In this document: positions 52,605 through 56,354 of the stretch, in pieces | How positions within the stretch are numbered: the first letter of the stretch is position 1 | Layout: every line of letters starts with the position of its first letter | DNA from: an uncultured Eubacteriales bacterium | Lineage (GTDB): Bacteria > Bacillota > Clostridia > Peptostreptococcales > Anaerovoracaceae | Direction: 5' to 3' | DNA length: 56,354 bases | Assembly: GCA_905206455.1 (NCBI GenBank) | Contig: CAJLHL010000002.1 | Location: 1-56,354, forward strand | The notes under the pieces: generated by a model | Seen by the model: the letters and a program-made list of their open reading frames with translations, nothing else | Database searches by the model: none | Told to the model about the DNA's origin: nothing | Program-made: the position numbers and the translations under genes

Positions 52605-52700
52605 AATCAACACGATACAGAGCAGGCAGAAAGCCGTCAGAGAAAGCGGATGCTTACCGCCCCCGGGCGGCCGTGCCGACGATATGAGAGGAGAATACTT

Positions 52701-53048
52701 ATGTGTAGCAAATGCAACAACCAACACACAAAATGCTGCCGCCCCATATGTCCGGATGTTTCCTGCTGGTGCAGACCTGTTCTGATCACCCCATCGAGAC
52801 CAGAAAGCGGCAGCTGCGGCTGCCAGAATAACGATAACTGCGGATGCGGCTGCCAGAACAATGACAGCTGCGGATGCGGTGAGAAGAAAGAAAACTGCAG
52901 ATGCCGTAAATGCTGGCGGCCTCCGACGATGATAGCGCCATGCAACACGTGCAGGCCGCGGCCTCCGAGACCTCCAAGACCTCCGAGACCTCCGTTCCGG
53001 CCGTGCGACCGCTGCGATCAGCCTTACTGGCCGATCCAGCCGCTCTAA
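52701..53048 (+). CDS. Cys/Pro-rich small protein A
   Basis: Unrecognised family. ATG 52701 lies seven bases after AGAGGAG. The 115-residue product has 21 cysteines, no signal peptide and no membrane segment. It starts with a CxxC block (MCSKCNNQHTKCC), then carries two 10-residue copies of the type GCQNNDNCGC, a CRCRKC block, and a PRPPRPP array followed by a C-terminal CDRC pair. Composition recalls spore-coat, crust or metal-binding proteins. Its TAA overlaps the ATG of a second Cys-rich gene. A sigma-K-like motif lies upstream. A structural, disulfide- or metal-linked role is inferred. Confidence 0.72.
   Translation: MCSKCNNQHTKCCRPICPDVSCWCRPVLITPSRPESGSCGCQNNDNCGCGCQNNDSCGCGEKKENCRCRKCWRPPTMIAPCNTCRPRPPRPPRPPRPPFRPCDRCDQPYWPIQPL
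52818..52877 (+). repeat. Tandem 30-bp repeat inside Cys-rich gene A
   Basis: Two 30-base units (52818-52847 and 52848-52877), each starting GGCTGCCAGAA and ending TGCGGATGC, encode GCQNNDNCGC and GCQNNDSCGC. A shorter 9-base repeat (AGACCTCCG type, about 52966-52998) encodes the RPP array. Copy number could vary between strains. Confidence 0.85.
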
Positions 53049-53380
53049 TGTGCAGGCCATTCCCGCCGCTGCAGAGCTGGGGCTGTATTCCGTGCCCGCC
53101 GCAGGAAGAGAACAGATGCCACTGTCCTCCGAAAGATTCCTGCCGCGAAATACCGGACTGTCCGCCCCCGCGCTGCGAACCACCGCACTGCAGACGGCCG
53201 GGCCCGGAAATCTGTATCAGCCGGCCCTGCGGCTGCGACAGCCGTCCTCAGCCCTGCAAATGTCCTCCGTGTCCCCCTCCGGAGCCTTGCAGAGAGGACT
53301 GCTGCAGTCCGTCCGGGAATTCTGACCTGCGGCGCATCATCGATCTGCTCTGTCAGATACTCGATAACCGCCGCTGCTGA
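53048..53380 (+). CDS. Cys/Pro-rich small protein B
   Basis: Unrecognised family. ATG 53048-53050 overlaps the stop of gene A (TAATG) and has no ribosome site of its own, so translation probably depends on coupling. The 110 residues include 20 cysteines and about 26 prolines in repeated CPP/PPC units (for example CPPCPPPEPC near 72-81), and no signal peptide. The final 20 residues change character: SDLRRIIDLLCQILDNRRC looks like an amphipathic helix suited to oligomerisation or docking. As with gene A, a cross-linked coat or metal-binding role is plausible; it differs in sequence and is not a duplicate. Confidence 0.7.
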   Translation: MCRPFPPLQSWGCIPCPPQEENRCHCPPKDSCREIPDCPPPRCEPPHCRRPGPEICISRPCGCDSRPQPCKCPPCPPPEPCREDCCSPSGNSDLRRIIDLLCQILDNRRC

Positions 53381-53922
53381 CGGTTCCGACGGATGACAGA
53401 TCTGTCCGAAGCTCAATTCCGAAATATAAACATACAATCGTTACACTTGGATTCCCTGCCCTGCACGGACAGTAGACGCAGACAGACGCCCATCCGATTC
53501 GCAGAAGTATATTCGCAGAAAACAACGCAGCCCTAAGATGAATTATTTGATGAAGTGAAGAATAAAAACGGTATGCGACATCGGATTCCCGTGTCATATC
53601 GGCCGGAAGCTTTTTTCGAAAATCTCCGGACTGAATGTCTGAGACAGACCGGCTTGGTATCTTACCGCCGGCACACAAAGATACGCATCTGCTTTCAGCC
53701 GGAAAATTTCTGCAGCGCTGAATCAACCGCATGACTACGGAGCTTACATCAGAAAAAGAAACTTCCCATGCGCTGCAGACTGTGAGCTTATGCACATACC
53801 TGCACCGACTCCTGACTCCAATGGTCCGACATCCGCTGAGGAAAAAACACCATTTACATCACTCACCGTACTGAAATTCAAAGCTAAAAATAGTTAGCAC
53901 AGCCTGACTCGTATCGTGTTTT

Positions 53923-53950
53923 ATACGCATCGTCAAATGACGATGCGTAT
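53923..53950 (+). terminator. Strong hairpin 1
   Basis: A perfect 12-bp stem (53923-53934 with 53939-53950, arms ATACGCATCGTC/GACGATGCGTAT), loop AAAT, followed by TTTCTTAT on the plus strand. Could be a terminator of an upstream plus-strand transcript, such as the Cys-rich pair. Confidence 0.5.
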
Positions 53951-53972
53951 TTCTTATAGAGCAAAAAACAGT

Positions 53973-54000
53973 ACGGGAGCGATTGTAAGTTCGCTCCCGT
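53973..54000 (+). terminator. Strong hairpin 2, T-rich downstream
   Basis: A 10-bp stem ACGGGAGCGA/TCGCTCCCGT (53973-53982 with 53991-54000) extends imperfectly through AAAACAG/CCGTTTT, followed by a T-rich tract to about 54050. Terminator-like on the plus strand; possibly also the far end of a minus-strand transcript. Confidence 0.5.
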
Positions 54001-54217
54001 GCCGTTTTGCATTTGTTTTGGTTTTGTTTCGTGTTCGTTTTACTTTTGATTTTTGTTGGAGAGATTTTTATGAAAAGAATTCTGCAGCAAGGATTCGTTT
54101 TTGTCTTCCTCCCTGCTACGTGTATATAGTACCGCCGCTTTGTGATGAGTTTGTAAAGCTCTCCTGAAGAATTAATAAACAAAATCCTACTAAAATACTA
54201 CGCCGCCATATCCCCCA

Positions 54218-54739
54218 TCATCGGATTTCAATCTGACACGCATCCATCGCTACAAGGGCGGTCCGGTGACTTTCCGGCGTCACCCCGGCACAGCAGTCCG
54301 AATGGACGATTATCGATGCTTCCGGAAACGCCGCTTTGCAGATCATCGCGTTTGAAATCACACAGATATCTGTACATAATCCGGCAAGATGAATTTCCTC
54401 CGGAGGTTCTCCGCCGCTCTTTTCAAGGAGAATCTTCGGAAGGCTGTAGGCCCCGAATGTGGTTTTATCTACGACCGCAGCTCCCGGACTCATGCACGCG
54501 GCGACTTCGCCGCAGATCTGCCAGCCGGCAGTCCCTTCGATACAGTGCGGTACCGGCAGTTTTCCGCCCTCCTGTGTCTCAAGATAATTCTCCCGATGCG
54601 TATCTCTGGTATAAATTACATCTCCGTCAAAACCGCGGATCAGCCGGCACACAGGCTCAACGATACCGAGAGCCTCCGGCGTTCCCAGCGCCTGCGAAAT
54701 AAAATCATTCTGCATATCGATAACGAGTAGATATTTCAT
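54218..54739 (-). CDS. Isochorismatase-family cysteine hydrolase (nicotinamidase-like)
   Basis: A 173-residue protein with the Asp8-Lys92-Cys126 catalytic triad: VIDMQNDF at 6-13, DKTTFGAY at 91-98 and GLCTDICVISNA at 120-131. The segment TRDTHRENY...PHCIEGTAGW corresponds to the metal-ligand region of nicotinamidases, but the usual second His is missing, so amidase activity on nicotinamide is plausible yet not certain. No neighbouring NAD-pathway gene helps. It starts at ATG 54739 and appears monocistronic. Confidence 0.88.
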   Translation of the reverse strand: MKYLLVIDMQNDFISQALGTPEALGIVEPVCRLIRGFDGDVIYTRDTHRENYLETQEGGKLPVPHCIEGTAGWQICGEVAACMSPGAAVVDKTTFGAYSLPKILLEKSGGEPPEEIHLAGLCTDICVISNAMICKAAFPEASIIVHSDCCAGVTPESHRTALVAMDACQIEIR

Positions 54740-55080
54740 CTCCGCATTTCCCCTCCTTTACCGTGCGTAAAACACCGCCTACAGTAATATGACATTCCTC
54801 TTAATATTAGTTTAACACGTTTCCCTCCAGAATACGCCATCTTTCTGAAATGAAGATGAAACATAGACAGATCATTCACAGGATGGATTTTCATCGGCAA
54901 TAATAAAGGAACGACTGCAGTCTTGCCCAGAGCGAACGACAGGCGGGACATTATTCTGAAACATCTCCTTCATGATAAGAGGATCGCTTTTTTTATTATC
55001 TTTCCGTTAAAATAAAAGCAACCATTGGGCCCGTACTGACTTATTTCGCTTATCACTACTCTATTATGAAAGGAACCATT
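54740..55080. other. Intergenic region before the recombinase gene
   Basis: About 340 bases between divergent genes. A 71-codon minus-strand frame overlaps the isochorismatase start and lacks a ribosome site. I see AT-rich promoter-like text but no confident boxes or attachment-site repeats. Confidence 0.45.
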
Positions 55081-56067
55081 ATGACAATCAACGCCATCAA
55101 AGACGAATACCTCCGCATCTGCCGTTTCGAAAGGAAATTATCCCCCAACACAGTAAGAGCTTACGCTTTTACACTGCAGGATTTTTCAGACTTCCTGAAA
55201 TCAGTTCGTCTGACGGAAATAGAAAAGGTTACAAAAAAAGAAATTCACGCTTACATTCAACATCTAAACAGCCGTTTGAAACCGACTTCAGTTCTTCAGA
55301 AAAAAGCCGTCTTACACGCATTTTTTGAATACGCTGTGGCGGAGGAATTCATCGAGCATTCCCCTTTCGACCATGTAAATATCCGGATAAAAAAACCTTC
55401 TCTCCTCCCCAAGTCCCTCAGCGAAACGGAGATCAACCGCATTATCAACGCCGCTTACGACGATGAAATCGGTCAATGGGATGGAAATTCCGGCATAGAA
55501 CGCATCATTCACATGCGAGACTGTCTGATTCTCGAGACAATGTTTGCTACAGGTATGCGCGCTCAGGAACTCTGCGACCTTACGGCAAAATGCATAGATT
55601 TCAGTTCCGGTACGATTCGAATCATAGGTAAAGGCAGCAAAGAGCGCAAAGCCTATATCGTTGAACCCGCGATTCTTATGCTGTATCAGGATTATACCGC
55701 CCGACGTGCGCTGCTGGGGCTGAACGACCCCCATATTTTCATTACACGCCGCGGCTGTAAAATGTCAACGCAGTGCGTCCGTCTTCTTTTGGAAAAATAC
55801 ACCTGTATGGCTGGAATACCAAAGCACGTCACCCCACACATGATCCGTCATACTTTTGCAACGCTGCTGCTCGAAGAAGGCACAGATATTAAATTTATTC
55901 AGGAATTGCTCGGGCACAGTTCCATCACCACCACTCAAATCTACCTTCACATCAACGAGCGTGCAATCCGAAATACGATAACCGAGAACCATCCCCGCAG
56001 CCGTATGAAAATCAACAGCCCCTATGCCGGCTGTTCCGACGCTGCCCTTCTAACCTTAGAAAGCTAA
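55081..56067 (+). CDS. Tyrosine recombinase, XerC/XerD-like
   Basis: Start ATG 55081, six bases after AAAGGA; an in-frame ATG five codons upstream lacks a site. The 328 residues have an N-terminal SAM-like core-binding domain (1-100) and a catalytic domain with the complete set Arg160 (ATGMRAQEL), Lys184, His253, Arg256 (PHMIRHTFA), His279 (LLGHSS) and nucleophile Tyr288. Length and pattern match XerC/XerD or small integron/transposon-type recombinases. It stands alone with no visible excisionase. It may be a genomic xer gene or the mark of a mobile element beyond the window. Confidence 0.88.
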   Translation: MTINAIKDEYLRICRFERKLSPNTVRAYAFTLQDFSDFLKSVRLTEIEKVTKKEIHAYIQHLNSRLKPTSVLQKKAVLHAFFEYAVAEEFIEHSPFDHVNIRIKKPSLLPKSLSETEINRIINAAYDDEIGQWDGNSGIERIIHMRDCLILETMFATGMRAQELCDLTAKCIDFSSGTIRIIGKGSKERKAYIVEPAILMLYQDYTARRALLGLNDPHIFITRRGCKMSTQCVRLLLEKYTCMAGIPKHVTPHMIRHTFATLLLEEGTDIKFIQELLGHSSITTTQIYLHINERAIRNTITENHPRSRMKINSPYAGCSDAALLTLES

Positions 56068-56167
56068 TCCCTCTTGACAGCTTTGCTGTCCGACTCTTAT
56101 GGCCGGAAATTTTTGCGTGACATAGAATTCAAATATAAATCAAAGTCTTCCTTATATCGTATATTTC

Positions 56168-56354
56168 TTATTTACGAATTATTTTCATCCATACATATGG
56201 AGGGTCTTCTCTACCATCGCTGATTTCCAGATCTCCGCCTCCGACAAATACAAACCCGCCGCCATCCGCATTATAGAATATATCTCAAAATCTTCTGAAA
56301 AAAATGTCAAATTATCTTCAGAAGGGGCGGATAGTTTGTGCTAAACAGAAAAAT
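56168..56354 (-). pseudogene. Broken coding remnant at the window edge
   Basis: Minus-strand text reads as protein in two frames. Upstream, after a TAG near the window end, a frame reads SAPSEDNLTFFSEDFEIYS; a second frame after a TGA reads FYNADGGGFVFVGGGDLEIS and continues through DGREDPPYVWMKIIRK to TAA at 56168-56170. A small indel near 56,275 would join them. No start codon is visible and the window ends here, so this could be a decayed gene or a chance reading. An imperfect CTTCTGA/TTCAGAAG inverted repeat lies inside. Confidence 0.3.

Larger units (their letters stand above)
53381..54217. other. Gene-poor stretch of about 840 bases
   Basis: No convincing protein gene. Minus-strand frames of 107 and 152 codons lack ribosome sites and have biased, low-quality composition. 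Two strong hairpins lie at 53923-54000 (separate entries). A 19-codon frame with a GGAGAG site (ATG 54070, stop about 54129, reading MKRILQQGFVFVFLP...) is visible but unsupported. The stretch may be a remnant or carry an unrecognised RNA. Confidence 0.5.

Noticed and set aside
53337..53795. 152-codon minus-strand frame overlapping the end of the Cys-rich pair
   Set aside because: No ribosome site, no domain, Ser/Arg/Cys-biased shadow composition in a region without conserved coding signals.
53859..54182. 107-codon minus-strand frame across the twin hairpins
   Set aside because: It is dominated by Lys/Thr/Asn runs from the T-rich tract and hairpins, with no ribosome site.
54736..54951. 71-codon minus-strand frame upstream of the isochorismatase-family gene
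   Set aside because: It overlaps the real start codon, lacks a ribosome site and looks random.

Overview
The window reads as a chromosomal segment of an anaerobic, Gram-positive member of the Clostridia (Bacillota). Supporting signs are a SigH-type sigma factor, Mini-RNase III, a PIN/TRAM protein of the YacL type, CarD, FabK, an S-layer-anchored lactocepin-like protease, strong AGGAGG ribosome sites and sigma-A promoters. The species cannot be named from the sequence. No rRNA, CRISPR array, IS element or prophage is visible; one tRNA gene is present.

1-16,954 (minus strand): a housekeeping block transcribed carD, yacL-like, a possible 31-codon ORF, ispDF, proS, cyclophilin, cysS, AI-2E-family protein, malic enzyme, fumC, mrnC, thyA, folA, rlmB, sigH, then tRNA-Thr and tuf. 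The order yacL-ispD-ispF...cysS-mrnC-rlmB-sigH recalls the Bacillus subtilis radA-sigH region, but disA and yacP are absent and central-metabolism and folate genes are inserted. 17,129-21,090 (plus): a two-component system and radA.

21,340-30,400 (minus): a large surface subtilase broken by a one-base frameshift after its propeptide, then a metal-complex ABC importer (binding lipoprotein, FecCD permease, ATPase) with a divergent MoeA-like gene inside the same gene set, which hints at molybdate or tungstate uptake.

30,657-45,000 (minus): polyamine and carbamoyl-phosphate metabolism. A potABCD polyamine importer, an EIIC-like membrane protein, a DUF1934 protein and ddl are followed (going upstream) by a pyrB-pyrI-argF operon and a complete agmatine deiminase operon, aguB-aguD-aguA-arcC. 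Three paralogous carbamoyltransferases (putrescine, aspartate, ornithine) therefore lie within about 7.3 kb beside carbamate kinase: agmatine can be converted to putrescine with ATP gain, and carbamoyl phosphate can enter or leave pyrimidine and arginine metabolism.

45,155-50,700 (minus): a short type II fatty-acid operon fabK-fabD-fabG-fabF-fabZ with a MarR/FabT-like regulator after it. 50,824-56,354 is a looser accessory-like end: an MntE-like cation exporter, a small unknown protein, a tandem pair of Cys/Pro-rich small proteins preceded by a sigma-K-like promoter match (best candidate for an undescribed, probably spore- or envelope-related, system), a hairpin-bearing gene-poor stretch, an isochorismatase-family hydrolase, a lone tyrosine recombinase and a broken coding remnant at the window edge.
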